Below the pieces are notes generated by a model, which saw only the letters and a list, made by a program, of their open reading frames with translations, made no database searches and had not been told where the DNA came from. 64,000 nucleotides of DNA from NCBI RefSeq assembly GCF_025960985.1, contig NZ_JAOQMX010000002.1, positions 1 through 64,000 of the forward strand, given 5' to 3'. Shown here piece after piece: positions 1 through 8,685 of the stretch; the first letter of the stretch is position 1; every line of letters starts with the position of its first letter. This DNA comes from Flavobacterium psychraerolatum (GTDB lineage: Bacteria > Bacteroidota > Bacteroidia > Flavobacteriales > Flavobacteriaceae). The translations under genes were made by a program, and so were the position numbers.

Positions 1-1
1 C

Positions 2-36
2 AAAAGAGGAAAAGAATTAATTTTCTTTTCTCTTTT
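2..36. repeat. purine/pyrimidine hairpin at window edge
   Basis: Imperfect inverted repeat of about 14 pairs with one bulged G and a TTAATT loop (17-22). It could be the terminator of a gene outside the window or part of the decayed transposase region next to it. No gene is visible in the first 80 bases. Confidence 0.4.
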
Positions 37-80
37 CTGAAAAAAATTATCCAAACCGCAACTTCCAATTGTTGCATTTA

Positions 81-215
81 TTAATTGAATCTAAGCTTTG
101 AAAACTGATTTAAAAAATATCTTTTGTTTTCATCATTTTTAAAAATCAAACAACCATCTATTCCCCTATTATAAATATGATAAAAACCGTCTTTTTGTAA
201 AACTTCTAATTTCAT
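81..215 (-). pseudogene. N-terminal remnant of a REP-associated tyrosine (Y1/IS200-like) transposase
   Basis: A 44-codon leftward frame starts with ATG at 213-215 and stops at 81-83. Residues 11-18 read FYHIYNRG and are followed by a G..IF.ND.N..YFL pattern, which is the start of the Y1 transposase domain of RAYT proteins. Intact members are much longer and carry an HxH (HFHLL) motif and a catalytic tyrosine; neither follows the stop here, and the sequence down to base 1 does not resume the family in any frame I could read. REP-like hairpins lie on its upstream side at 236-264 and 360-387, which fits the known association of RAYTs with REP sequences. I call it a dead fragment; a deletion junction near base 83 is inferred. 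Confidence 0.6.
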
Positions 216-235
216 ATTATCAAGGTATTTATACT

Positions 236-264
236 CCTGTAAGGTTTTTTTTAAACCTTGTAGG
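236..264. repeat. REP-like hairpin, copy 1
   Basis: CCTGTAAGGTTT (236-247) pairs with AAACCTTGTAGG (253-264) through ten Watson-Crick and two G-T pairs around a T5 loop. It has the same core (CCTrCAAGGT) as the hairpin at 360-387 and sits just upstream of the transposase remnant. Confidence 0.6.
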
Positions 265-359
265 TATACTAATTTTCTTTTGGAAATTGATCGTCAATCA
301 ATACTTCCACTCTTTTTGTAAATAACCTTCTATTCAATCAAAAATTATCTCCAAACACA

Positions 360-387
360 CCTACAAGGTCAAAAAAGACCTTGCAGG
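360..387. repeat. REP-like hairpin, copy 2 (may also end the hem operon)
   Basis: CCTACAAGGTC (360-370) pairs with GACCTTGCAGG (377-387) with one A-C mismatch around an A6 loop. It begins about 15 bases past the hemE stop, so it may also act as the 3' end of the hemACDE transcript, though there is no good T-run on the minus strand. Confidence 0.6.
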
Positions 388-401
388 AAGAGTCGTTATT
401 A

Positions 402-1427
402 TTACTGTCCGTATTCCTTCACTGCATCAATAAACGCCTTGGCGTGATCTACTGGGATATTTGGTAAAATACCGTGACCTAAGTTCACGATGTATTTGTC
501 TTTTCCAAATTCGTCAATCATTTCGTGAACCATTTTCTTGATCACCGGAATTGGCGATAACAATCTTGATGGGTCAAAATTACCTTGTAAAGTAATGTTT
601 CCACCAGAAAGGTATCTTGCGTTTCTTGGAGAACACGTCCAGTCTACTCCTAATGCAGAAGCACGGCTTTTTCCCATTTCGCCAAGAGCAAACCAGCATC
701 CTTTTCCGAAAACAATAACCGGAGCGTCATCAGCAAGTGCTTCAACGATTTGGTTGATGTATTTCCATGAAAACTCTTGATAGTCCACTGGAGATAACAT
801 TCCACCCCAAGAGTCAAAAATTTGAACGGCATTCACTCCCGCTTTTACTTTTTCTTTTAGGTATAAAATAGTGGTATCTGTGATTTTTTGTAATAAAACG
901 TGTGCTGCTTCTGGGTATTGAAAACAAAATCCTTTAGCCTTATCAAAGCTTTTAGACCCTTGCCCTTCTACCGCATAACACATAATTGTCCAAGGTGAAC
1001 CTGCGAAACCAATTAATGGCACCTCATCGTTCAACATTTCCTTAGTTAATTTGATAGCGTCAAAAACATATCCTAACGTTTCATGTACATCTGGAACGAT
1101 TACGTTTTCAACATCTTGAATGGTTCGAATAGGATGTGGTAAATATGGACCAAAATTAGGTTTCATCTCTACATCAATCCCCATTGCTTGTGGAATCACC
1201 AAGATATCTGAGAACAAAATCGCAGCATCTGGAGCGATTCTACGAATAGGTTGCACCGTAATTTCGGCAGCCAATTCTGGAGTTTGACAACGGGTGAAAA
1301 AATCATATTTATCACGCAAAGCGATAAATTCTGGTAAATACCTTCCGGCTTGACGCATCATCCAAACTGGTGGACGCTGAACTGTTTCACCTTTTAATGC
1401 TCTTAAAAACAAGTCATTCTTTAACAT
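402..1427 (-). CDS. hemE: uroporphyrinogen decarboxylase HemE
   Basis: Removes the four acetate carboxyls of uroporphyrinogen III to give coproporphyrinogen III in the cytoplasm. The 341-residue length is normal for the family. Near the N-terminus it has the signature [16 protein letters not shown], whose arginines bind substrate carboxylates, followed by the [12 protein letters not shown] segment with the conserved Asp. The C-terminal NLGHGILP motif is also present. It is the last gene of a leftward hemA-hemC-hemD-hemE run, 44 bases after hemD. An ATG start is used. No anomalies seen. Confidence 0.97.
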   Translation of the reverse strand: MLKNDLFLRALKGETVQRPPVWMMRQAGRYLPEFIALRDKYDFFTRCQTPELAAEITVQPIRRIAPDAAILFSDILVIPQAMGIDVEMKPNFGPYLPHPIRTIQDVENVIVPDVHETLGYVFDAIKLTKEMLNDEVPLIGFAGSPWTIMCYAVEGQGSKSFDKAKGFCFQYPEAAHVLLQKITDTTILYLKEKVKAGVNAVQIFDSWGGMLSPVDYQEFSWKYINQIVEALADDAPVIVFGKGCWFALGEMGKSRASALGVDWTCSPRNARYLSGGNITLQGNFDPSRLLSPIPVIKKMVHEMIDEFGKDKYIVNLGHGILPNIPVDHAKAFIDAVKEYGQ

Positions 1428-1471
1428 AATTCTTTATTTTTTATTTTCCGCCCTAATGGCTAAGGTATTTT

Positions 1472-2176
1472 CTAATTTTCGGTTGTTGGCTCAGTAGTTT
1501 CTTCTGGGTTATAATAATCCATCACTTCTACAATTACATCTTCGATTGTTGGTATCTCGGCAATTATAATGTTCTTAATTTTATTATCTTCTAATGCTTG
1601 TGCGGTAGTGTTACCTACACAAAAACAAATTTCTTTTTTGATTTTGTTGTTACTCAAATAGCTTTCAACAGCAGATGGACTAAAGAACATAATTCCATCA
1701 AAATTTTCCTGATCGGATATTTTAAAAGGAGCCAATGTCGTTTGGTATACTTCTATTTCGTTAAAGGTAATTTCAGCATTTTTTAAAGCTTCAGGCAAAG
1801 TTTCTTTGCGCAAGTTTCCACTCAAAAAAGTATAGCTTTCTTTGTTATAAATTAAGGTAATAATTTCAGCCAATTCAGAGGCGTAATCCATATAAACAGC
1901 TACTGTAAAACCGTTTTGCTCAAGTAAATCTTTGGTTTTAATTCCCACACAAAAAACTGTTTTGGTCTTCAAAACTTCCCAATCAGATTGTTCCATCAAA
2001 CTTATCACAGCATTTTGACTGCTAAAAATCAAATTGTCATTTATCTTATCCAATTGAAAAAGATTGCTTTTAATATCGATAAAATCCTGCTCCAAGAGGT
2101 CAAAATCGGCATCGATAAATACTTGTCGTTGCTCTTCAGATAATGTTTTTGTTGATAATATGCTTATTTGACTCAT
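1472..2176 (-). CDS. hemD: uroporphyrinogen-III synthase HemD
   Basis: Cyclises hydroxymethylbilane with inversion of ring D to give uroporphyrinogen III. This family is poorly conserved, so the call rests on length (234 aa), a two-lobed pattern (a segment with CVGIKTKDLLEQNGF and a later CFCVGNTTAQAL segment) with FFSPSAVESYL in the hinge/active-site area, and position. Its ATG shares a base with the hemC stop (TAATG arrangement), which implies translational coupling to the enzyme that makes its unstable substrate. The C-terminus ends in an acidic, threonine-rich tail. Confidence 0.9.
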   Translation of the reverse strand: MSQISILSTKTLSEEQRQVFIDADFDLLEQDFIDIKSNLFQLDKINDNLIFSSQNAVISLMEQSDWEVLKTKTVFCVGIKTKDLLEQNGFTVAVYMDYASELAEIITLIYNKESYTFLSGNLRKETLPEALKNAEITFNEIEVYQTTLAPFKISDQENFDGIMFFSPSAVESYLSNNKIKKEICFCVGNTTAQALEDNKIKNIIIAEIPTIEDVIVEVMDYYNPEETTEPTTEN

Positions 2177-3102
2177 TATTTTTTCAATTTATTTTTTATT
2201 TCTGCCATCAATTGTGCTCCACCACTATTCAAAACTTCCTGAGCAGAGAAGAAACCTAGTTTTTTCCATTCTTCAATGGGAACAATTTTATCTACGTCTA
2301 ATTTTTCTTTTCCGTCAAGCGAAAACAATACTCCTTGAAAATGAATGGTATCCTCTTCTTCATTATACCTGGCCAATGCACCAATTGGTGCCGTACAACC
2401 ACCTTCTAAGGTTTTCAGAAATTGACGTTCTATATAAGTGCAAATTTCAGTTTCTATGTCATTCAAATGTGAAAGTGCATCCAAGGTAAAATTGTCGTTG
2501 CCCATCGCCACCACAAGCATCGCTCCTTGTGCAGGCGCAGGAATCATCCAATCAAGTGCAACAAGATTTTCTGCAGCAAGATTGATTCTTTCTAGGCCAG
2601 CGGCAGCAAACACTGCTCCATTCCAATCGTTATCGGCTAGTTTTTGCATTCGCAAATTGACATTACCCCTCAAATCGACTACTTTATGACTTGGATATTT
2701 ATGCAACCATTGTGCTTGACGACGCAAGCTTCCGGTAGCAATTGTTCCATTTCCTTCTAAAAAATCTAAATCTCCTTTGTAAGCCAAAACATCTACCGTA
2801 TTGGCTCTTTCCAGGACAGCAGCTTGCACAATCCCAATTGGTAAGGCAGTTGGCACATCTTTCATAGAATGCACAGCAATATCTACTTCGCCATTAATCA
2901 TGGCAATATCTAGTGTTTTGGTAAAAATTCCGGTAATTCCTAGCTGGTATAGAGGTTTGTCTAGAACGACATCTCCTGTTGATTTTACGGCTACAATTGA
3001 AGTTTTATATCCTAAATCATTTAGCTTTTTTTCTACTGTATGCGCTTGCCATAAAGCAAGTTCACTATCACGAGTCCCTATGCGTATTATTTTTTCAGCC
3101 AT
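2176..3102 (-). CDS. hemC: hydroxymethylbilane synthase (porphobilinogen deaminase) HemC
   Basis: Polymerises four porphobilinogen units into hydroxymethylbilane on a covalently bound dipyrromethane cofactor. The cofactor-carrying cysteine is visible at about residue 236 in LEGGCTAPIG, and the catalytic aspartate at about 82 in HSMKDVPT. The arginine-rich GSLRRQAQ (about 124-131) and DLRGNVNLR motifs that hold the chain are intact. The 308-residue length is normal. It lies 57 bases after hemA and overlaps hemD by one base. Confidence 0.97.
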   Translation of the reverse strand: MAEKIIRIGTRDSELALWQAHTVEKKLNDLGYKTSIVAVKSTGDVVLDKPLYQLGITGIFTKTLDIAMINGEVDIAVHSMKDVPTALPIGIVQAAVLERANTVDVLAYKGDLDFLEGNGTIATGSLRRQAQWLHKYPSHKVVDLRGNVNLRMQKLADNDWNGAVFAAAGLERINLAAENLVALDWMIPAPAQGAMLVVAMGNDNFTLDALSHLNDIETEICTYIERQFLKTLEGGCTAPIGALARYNEEEDTIHFQGVLFSLDGKEKLDVDKIVPIEEWKKLGFFSAQEVLNSGGAQLMAEIKNKLKK

Positions 3103-3159
3103 TTTTATATTTTCATTTCAAAATAATGCAACCATTATTTAGCTTTATCCATTAAGAAA

Positions 3160-4416
3160 TTACTTCGCCATCGCTTCAATCTTGAATACTTTTTCGATCC
3201 ATTGAATACTTTCGTCTACCATCGTATTTTCATCTTTCAAGTGATTGGCAAAATGAGTCGTGATCTTTTGAATAATTCTAGCACTAATGATTTCTGCTTG
3301 CTCTTCATTAAATCCTGCAATTTTTTTGCTTTGAAAATTTAACTCTGCGATTTTGATATCATTCAATTTTGCTTTGAGTGCATTGATAGTTGGAGCAAAT
3401 TTTCTGCCTTTGGTCCAAATAATAAATTCTTCTTTTATTTCTTCAATTATTGCCTCAGCTTGTGGAATGTGTTTTTTTCTATTCTCAATGGTCTCATCTG
3501 TCAATTGTGACAAATAATCCATATGAATCAACGTTACACCTTCTAATTCCTCTACATCTTCATTTACATTTTTCGGAATCGATAGATCAAGAATCAACAA
3601 TGGTTTCTTCAAATTCAAAATTGCTTTGTCCACCGTAGGGTTTTGTGCGCCAGTAGCAACAACCAAAACATCCGCTTTTTGTAATTCTAAGTGTAACTCT
3701 GAATAATCTTTTACGATCAAATTCAGTTTTCCAGCTAATTTTTCTGCTTTGTCTTTAGTTCTATTTATAAGAGTAATATGTTCATTTTTGGTGTGTTTTA
3801 CTAGATTTTCACAAGTATTTCGACCAATTTTACCAGTTCCAAAAAGAAGAATATTTTTGTTCCCAATATTTTCTACATTCTTAAATATATAGTGCACAGC
3901 GGCAAAAGCTACCGAAGTGGCTCCAGAACTAATCTCAGTCTCCGTTTTAATTTTTTTACTCGCTTGTATAACTGCATTCACCAAACGTTCCATAAAAGTA
4001 TTCACAAGGCCTAAAGCTTTAGCGTGAATGAAACTGGTTTTAATTTGTGCAATAATTTCAAAATCTCCCAAAATCTGACTGTCCAAACCCGTACCTACTT
4101 TAAAGATATGACTAATGGCTTCATTGTTTTTGTAAACAAAACCTACACGTTGAAACTCTTCTATTGTGCCGTTACTATTTTCACAAATCAATTTTATCAA
4201 TTGAAAAGGATGCTCGGCAAAACCATATATTTCTGTACGATTACAAGTTGAAGTCACCACCAAACTTTCGATGCCTTCATTTTTTGCTTGTTCCAATAAA
4301 CGCGTTTTGGCAATAGAATCTAAACTAAATTTACCTCTAGTGGCTGCATCAGCTTTTTTATAGCTCAATCCTACAGCGTAGAAATAGTGATGTTTTGATG
4401 TATGATTGTTTTCCAT
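3160..4416 (-). CDS. hemA: glutamyl-tRNA reductase HemA
   Basis: Reduces glutamyl-tRNA(Glu) to glutamate-1-semialdehyde with NADPH, the first committed step of C5 heme synthesis. The N-terminal catalytic cysteine sits in VVTSTCNRTEIY. The NADP-binding site is LLFGTGKIGRNTCENL, and a C-terminal helical dimerisation region follows. A frame extends to a TTG at 4431, but the promoter -7 box at 4442-4449 puts transcription start only a few bases before that. I prefer the ATG at 4416 (418 aa, MENNHTSKHH), which leaves a short leader. It is the first gene of hemACDE and diverges from an AraC regulator. Confidence 0.95.
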   Translation of the reverse strand: MENNHTSKHHYFYAVGLSYKKADAATRGKFSLDSIAKTRLLEQAKNEGIESLVVTSTCNRTEIYGFAEHPFQLIKLICENSNGTIEEFQRVGFVYKNNEAISHIFKVGTGLDSQILGDFEIIAQIKTSFIHAKALGLVNTFMERLVNAVIQASKKIKTETEISSGATSVAFAAVHYIFKNVENIGNKNILLFGTGKIGRNTCENLVKHTKNEHITLINRTKDKAEKLAGKLNLIVKDYSELHLELQKADVLVVATGAQNPTVDKAILNLKKPLLILDLSIPKNVNEDVEELEGVTLIHMDYLSQLTDETIENRKKHIPQAEAIIEEIKEEFIIWTKGRKFAPTINALKAKLNDIKIAELNFQSKKIAGFNEEQAEIISARIIQKITTHFANHLKDENTMVDESIQWIEKVFKIEAMAK

Positions 4417-4441
4417 ATTTGCACTTTTCAAGAAAGTGGAA

Positions 4442-4473
4442 CAAAATTATCACTATAGGATTGATAAAAACAA
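4442..4473 (-). promoter_or_regulatory. hemA promoter (Bacteroidota type)
   Basis: On the minus strand TAATTTTG (4442-4449) fits the TAnnTTTG -7 element, with TTG of a -33 element at 4471-4473, 21 bases away. Start would fall near 4436, supporting ATG 4416. Confidence 0.65.
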
Positions 4474-4579
4474 CGCCAGAAGTTCTTTTTATGTCGCTAC
4501 ATGTTTTTTTAGCAAAAAACAGGTGTTTTTTTATATTTATTCCTATTTTTGTAGTGAATTCAGGTACTAATAAATACTC

Positions 4580-4600
4580 TATTTAGATTTATTCTAAATA
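4580..4600. promoter_or_regulatory. inverted repeat in the hemA/araC divergent region
   Basis: TATTTAGA (4580-4587) and TCTAAATA (4593-4600) form a perfect 8-bp inverted repeat around TTTAT. Its place between two divergent genes suggests an operator, perhaps for the neighbouring AraC protein; this is inference only. Confidence 0.35.
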
Positions 4601-4644
4601 AAACAACCTGATATTTATCATCTTTACATAAAAAAAATGTCGCT

Positions 4645-5517
4645 ATGGGTTCACAAGAAATTATAAAAATTGAAGACGATTTTATTCTTATCCGATTTCA
4701 AAATGACGGCACACAACCATTTTTAGGGCAACACGAAATTGAAAGTGGAATGATTCAGTTCCATTTTGGATTAAAAGGAAATGCTAAGTTTCTCTTTAAT
4801 CAAGGTAGCTATATACTAGAACTTAAGGAAGAGAAATCTTTGCTTTTGTACAATCCACAGAAAGAATTGCCTATAAATTTGGAATTGGCACCCAACTCTT
4901 GGGCGATATCGTTAATTGTTTCTATTAAAAAATTTCATGCGCTCTTTTCGTCAGAAGCAGATTACATTACCTTTTTAAGTGGTGACAATAAAGACAAAAA
5001 ATATTATAACGAAGGAAATATAAGTCCATCAATGGCAATTGTATTGAGTCAATTGTTTCATTACAATTTACATCCTTCAATAAAAAAACTATACTATAAA
5101 GGTAAAGGCTACGAATTATTGAGTTTGTATTTCAACCGTACCGAAGACCCCAATGCTGAACAATGTCCGTTCTTAACAGACGAAGACAATGTAATAAAAA
5201 TTCGAAAAGCAAAAGAAATAATTATTGCTAACATGGCAGAACCACCCGGGCTCCAAGAACTAGCAGACCAAATAGGGTTGAATTTAAAGAAGCTAAAAAT
5301 GGGTTTCAAGCAAATTTATGGCGATACCGTTTATGGATTTCTATTTGATTATAAAATGGATTTTGCTCGAAAATTGCTCGACAGTGGATCTTATAATGTG
5401 AACGAAGTAGGATTAAAAATTGGATATAGCACCGGAAGCCATTTTATAGCTGCTTTCAAAAAGAAATTTGGCACCACGCCCAAAAAATATTTGATGTCTA
5501 TTAGTCCGACTACTTAA
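4645..5517 (+). CDS. AraC-family transcriptional regulator beside heme genes
   Basis: A 290-residue regulator. Residues 1 to about 170 form a sensory/dimerisation domain with no clear cupin signature. The last 100 residues form the double helix-turn-helix of the AraC/XylS family, with helices around LQELADQIGLNLKKLKMGFKQIYG and the conserved second half NEVGLKIGYSTGSHFIAAFKKKFGTTPKKY. It sits between hemA (divergent) and hemH (161 bases downstream), an arrangement that suggests control of heme or iron-porphyrin genes. The architecture resembles PchR-like regulators, but the ligand cannot be told from the sequence. Confidence 0.85.
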   Translation: MGSQEIIKIEDDFILIRFQNDGTQPFLGQHEIESGMIQFHFGLKGNAKFLFNQGSYILELKEEKSLLLYNPQKELPINLELAPNSWAISLIVSIKKFHALFSSEADYITFLSGDNKDKKYYNEGNISPSMAIVLSQLFHYNLHPSIKKLYYKGKGYELLSLYFNRTEDPNAEQCPFLTDEDNVIKIRKAKEIIIANMAEPPGLQELADQIGLNLKKLKMGFKQIYGDTVYGFLFDYKMDFARKLLDSGSYNVNEVGLKIGYSTGSHFIAAFKKKFGTTPKKYLMSISPTT

Positions 5518-5589
5518 TCGTATCGATTTTTGATATTAAACAATAAATAAAAATGAGTTAATTAAGAGTTAGCTCCAAAATTGTTGCCC

Positions 5590-5597
5590 TATTTTTG
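5590..5597 (+). promoter_or_regulatory. hemH -7 promoter element
   Basis: TATTTTTG matches TAnnTTTG. No convincing -33 TTG at the usual distance. It would give a leader of about 75 bases before the hemH ATG. Confidence 0.45.
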
Positions 5598-5678
5598 CAA
5601 CAGACAATTAAAGACATAAAAGTCCTTCTAGCGTTAAAACACAGAAAGGTATAATCAAAATATAAAAGCAGTAGCGAT

Positions 5679-6710
5679 ATGAAAGGCGTATTATTAGTAA
5701 ACTTAGGATCCCCAGAAAGTCCAACTCCAAAAGATGTAAAACCGTATTTGGATGAATTTCTAATGGATAAATATGTAATTGATGTTCCGTTTTTGTTACG
5801 TGCGTTGCTTGTGCGTGGAATTATTTTGCAAACAAGACCTAAGAAATCAGCAGCGGCTTATGCAAAAATATGGTGGGACGAAGGTTCTCCGTTGGTAGTA
5901 ATTTCAAAACGAATGCATGCAAAAGTAAAAGAACTCGTTGACATACCTGTTTCTTTAGCTATGCGTTATGGTAATCCATCCTTACTCTCTGGTCTACAAG
6001 AGCTACACGACAAAGGAGTCAATGAAGTTATGCTTTTCCCTTTGTATCCTCAGCATGCTATGGCTTCGACTACAACTATCGTAGAACTAGCTGAAGACTT
6101 ACGCAAAAAGCATTTTCCAGGTATGAAATTTACGCATGTACCAGCCTTTTACAACAAACCAGATTATATCAAAAACTTAGCTGATTCCATTAAAGGACAT
6201 CTTGCAGGTTATAACTATGATCATCTTTTATTTTCCTACCACGGTATTCCAGAACGCCACATACGTAAAACTGATATCACAAAATCACATTGCAAAATAG
6301 ATGGATCTTGCTGTAACACTCCATCGCCTGCACATGAATTTTGCTACCGACACCAATGTTACGAAACTACAAAACAAGTAGTTAAATTATTGAGCATTCC
6401 AGAAGGAAAATACAGCCAAACTTTTCAATCACGATTAGCTGGTGACAAATGGTTGACACCATATACTGATGTTGAAGTCAACAAAATGCCCGAAAAAGGC
6501 ATTAAAAAGTTAGCCGTGGTAACCCCCGCTTTTGTATCTGATTGTCTTGAAACATTGGAAGAAATTGCCATGGAAGCCAATCATGAATTTAAAGCACACG
6601 GTGGTGAAAAATTCCTTGCTGTTCCTTGCTTGAATGACAGTGATGAATGGTGTCAAACCGTTGGGAACTGGATTAAAGAATGGGCTGTAGCTGAGAAAAC
6701 AATCGCATAA
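5679..6710 (+). CDS. hemH: ferrochelatase HemH
   Basis: Inserts Fe2+ into protoporphyrin IX, the last step of heme b synthesis. The N-terminus MKGVLLVNLGSP is typical. The metal-binding histidine is at about residue 188 in FSYHGIPERH, and the conserved acidic segment CLETLEEI lies near the C-terminus. The insert KIDGSCCNTPSPAHEFCYRHQC contains four cysteines, as expected for a region that carries a [2Fe-2S] cluster in some ferrochelatases; whether a cluster is bound here is untested. Length 343 is normal. Its stop abuts the ATG of the transporter gene. Confidence 0.96.
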   Translation: MKGVLLVNLGSPESPTPKDVKPYLDEFLMDKYVIDVPFLLRALLVRGIILQTRPKKSAAAYAKIWWDEGSPLVVISKRMHAKVKELVDIPVSLAMRYGNPSLLSGLQELHDKGVNEVMLFPLYPQHAMASTTTIVELAEDLRKKHFPGMKFTHVPAFYNKPDYIKNLADSIKGHLAGYNYDHLLFSYHGIPERHIRKTDITKSHCKIDGSCCNTPSPAHEFCYRHQCYETTKQVVKLLSIPEGKYSQTFQSRLAGDKWLTPYTDVEVNKMPEKGIKKLAVVTPAFVSDCLETLEEIAMEANHEFKAHGGEKFLAVPCLNDSDEWCQTVGNWIKEWAVAEKTIA

Positions 6711-8066
6711 ATGGCAGTTTCAGCCGAAGAATTAGGAACAGAAGACATAAAAAAACTCTTGATAAAACAAGCAGTTCCAGCATCTGTAGGAATCTTATTT
6801 CTTTCGGTTAATATTCTTATTGATACCATCTTCGTCGGACAATGGATTGGTTCTTTGGCTATTGCAGCAGTTACAGTTGTCTTACCCATTACCTTTTTAA
6901 TATCATCCTTGGGTATGGCCATTGGGGTTGGAGGAGGATCTGTACTATCAAGAGCTTTGGGGTCAAAAGACAAAGAAAAAGCAGAGGTAACTTTTGCAAA
7001 TCAAATAATGATGACATTACTACTGTCATTATTATTTTTATTGCTCTGTGTACTTTTCAACAAGAATGTTTTACTACTTTTTGGAGCCAAAGGATCAATC
7101 ATGAAAATGGCAGAAGAATTTTTCTTTCCTATACTTTTTTCAGTTCCTTTTTTGGCACTCTGTATGATGGGCAATAATATCATTCGTGCAGAAGGGAAAG
7201 CAAAATTTGCCATGATTGCCATGATAATACCCGCATTTGTTAATATTGGATTGGATATTATTTTTATCAAAATCATGAATCTAGGCATGTTTGGAGCCGC
7301 TATGGCGACTACTATTTCTTACATCACTTGTTTTTTGTTTGTGTTATGGTTTTTTATTTTTAAAAGTGATTTGAGACTAAAAGCAAGGCACTTTAAATTA
7401 AACTTTCCTATTGTAAAAGAAATTACCGAACTAAGTTTTGTTACTTTTTCAAGACAAAGTGTAATTAGTATTTTAGCCATAATTATCAATCATACTTTAT
7501 ATGATTATGGTGGCGAACAATCTATTACCGTATACGGTATTGTCAGCAGGATGTTGATGTTTGCATTATTTCCTATTTTGGGAATTACACAAGGTTTTAT
7601 TCCTATTGCTGGTTACAACTATGGTGCAAAAAATCACCATCGAGTAAACGAAAGTATTCTTATCTCCATCAAATATGCGACACTATTGGCAACTGTAATT
7701 TATCTTATTATCTTATTTTTTGCCAATGAAATCGTTTCTGTTTTCACCCATGATGAAGTTGTTACCGCAGATACAACAGTGGCGTTACGATGGGTATTTG
7801 CAGCATCCCCTATCATTGCCGTCCAACTTATTGGAGCGGCTTACTTTCAAGCGGCAGGAATGGCAAAGAAAGCCTTAATGTTAACGTTGAGTAAACAAGG
7901 TTTTTTCTTAATTCCGCTAGTGCTCATTCTCCCAAATTTTTTCGGTATTTTTGGCGTTTGGGTTGCATTCCCGATTTCGGATATTTTATCCACCTTATTA
8001 ACTGCTTATTTTCTTAAAAAAGAAATGAATTCACAATTGATCAAAACTACTGATGGAATATTATAA
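6711..8066 (+). CDS. MATE-family multidrug/solute transporter between hemH and hemJ
   Basis: A 451-residue inner-membrane protein with about 12 hydrophobic segments in two similar halves, as in the MATE (MOP superfamily) cation-coupled exporters. Early MATE features are visible (PASVGILFLSVNILIDTIFVGQW and GVGGGSVLSRALGSKD), with a matching motif in the second half (FIPIAGYNYGAKN). It starts at the base after the hemH stop and overlaps the next gene by 14 bases, so the three genes are almost surely co-transcribed. That placement raises the possibility that it exports porphyrins or heme, but nothing in the sequence proves the substrate. Confidence 0.9.
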   Translation: MAVSAEELGTEDIKKLLIKQAVPASVGILFLSVNILIDTIFVGQWIGSLAIAAVTVVLPITFLISSLGMAIGVGGGSVLSRALGSKDKEKAEVTFANQIMMTLLLSLLFLLLCVLFNKNVLLLFGAKGSIMKMAEEFFFPILFSVPFLALCMMGNNIIRAEGKAKFAMIAMIIPAFVNIGLDIIFIKIMNLGMFGAAMATTISYITCFLFVLWFFIFKSDLRLKARHFKLNFPIVKEITELSFVTFSRQSVISILAIIINHTLYDYGGEQSITVYGIVSRMLMFALFPILGITQGFIPIAGYNYGAKNHHRVNESILISIKYATLLATVIYLIILFFANEIVSVFTHDEVVTADTTVALRWVFAASPIIAVQLIGAAYFQAAGMAKKALMLTLSKQGFFLIPLVLILPNFFGIFGVWVAFPISDILSTLLTAYFLKKEMNSQLIKTTDGIL

Positions 8067-8607
8067 TTACCTAAAGTCCTTACACCTCATCTTTGTCATC
8101 ACATGGTTTGCAGGTTTGTTTTACATTGTACGCTTGTTTGTGTATCAAATTGAAGCAGCGGACAAACCTTCACCAGAAAAAGAAATTTTGCAAAATCAGT
8201 ACAAAATCATGACCTACCGTTTGTGGTATATTATTACTTGGCCATCAGCAGTATTGGCTAGCCTATTTGCTTTTTGGATGTTATTGTTTACACCAATAGG
8301 AAATGCCTGGTTGCAAATGCCTTGGATGCACGTGAAACTTGGCTTTGTTTTTGTGTTATATCTATACCATGGAAAATGCCATCAAATATTCAAACAATTG
8401 CAACATGACGAAGTGAAGTATACAACCAACTTTATGAGACTTTGGAATGAAGTAGCAACCATTATTCTATTTGCAGTAGTTTTTTTGGTCGTTCTAAAAA
8501 ATGCATTCAATTGGATATATGGTGTCATCGGAATTTTTGCTTTTTCTATGATTATTATGTTAGGGTTTAAATTTTATAAACGTATTCGAGAAAAATCTAA
8601 TCACTAA
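8053..8607 (+). CDS. hemJ: HemJ/CopD-type membrane protein, probable protoporphyrinogen IX oxidase
   Basis: A 184-residue protein with four to five membrane helices resembling the HemJ (UPF0093) family, which oxidises protoporphyrinogen IX to protoporphyrin IX in bacteria without HemG or HemY. The first helix carries the conserved early histidine (SLHLIFVITWFAGLFY), and a central helix pair holds the lysine/histidine segment HVKLGFVFVLYLYHGK. Its product is the substrate of HemH, two genes upstream, and it overlaps the transporter by 14 bases. The location makes HemJ more likely than a copper-uptake CopD. Confidence 0.85.
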   Translation: MEYYNYLKSLHLIFVITWFAGLFYIVRLFVYQIEAADKPSPEKEILQNQYKIMTYRLWYIITWPSAVLASLFAFWMLLFTPIGNAWLQMPWMHVKLGFVFVLYLYHGKCHQIFKQLQHDEVKYTTNFMRLWNEVATIILFAVVFLVVLKNAFNWIYGVIGIFAFSMIIMLGFKFYKRIREKSNH

Positions 8608-8685
8608 GTTCTCACAACATTCATTTAGATTCTTATAAAAGGAAATGAACTTTGTACGATATTAGTGTTTTTGTGGGAAAAAATT

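Noticed and set aside
538..780. rightward open frame inside hemE
   Set aside because: Antisense shadow of hemE with no protein-like features and no promoter.
2801..3142. rightward 113-codon frame over hemC
   Set aside because: Antisense to a well-conserved gene; low-complexity serine-rich product.
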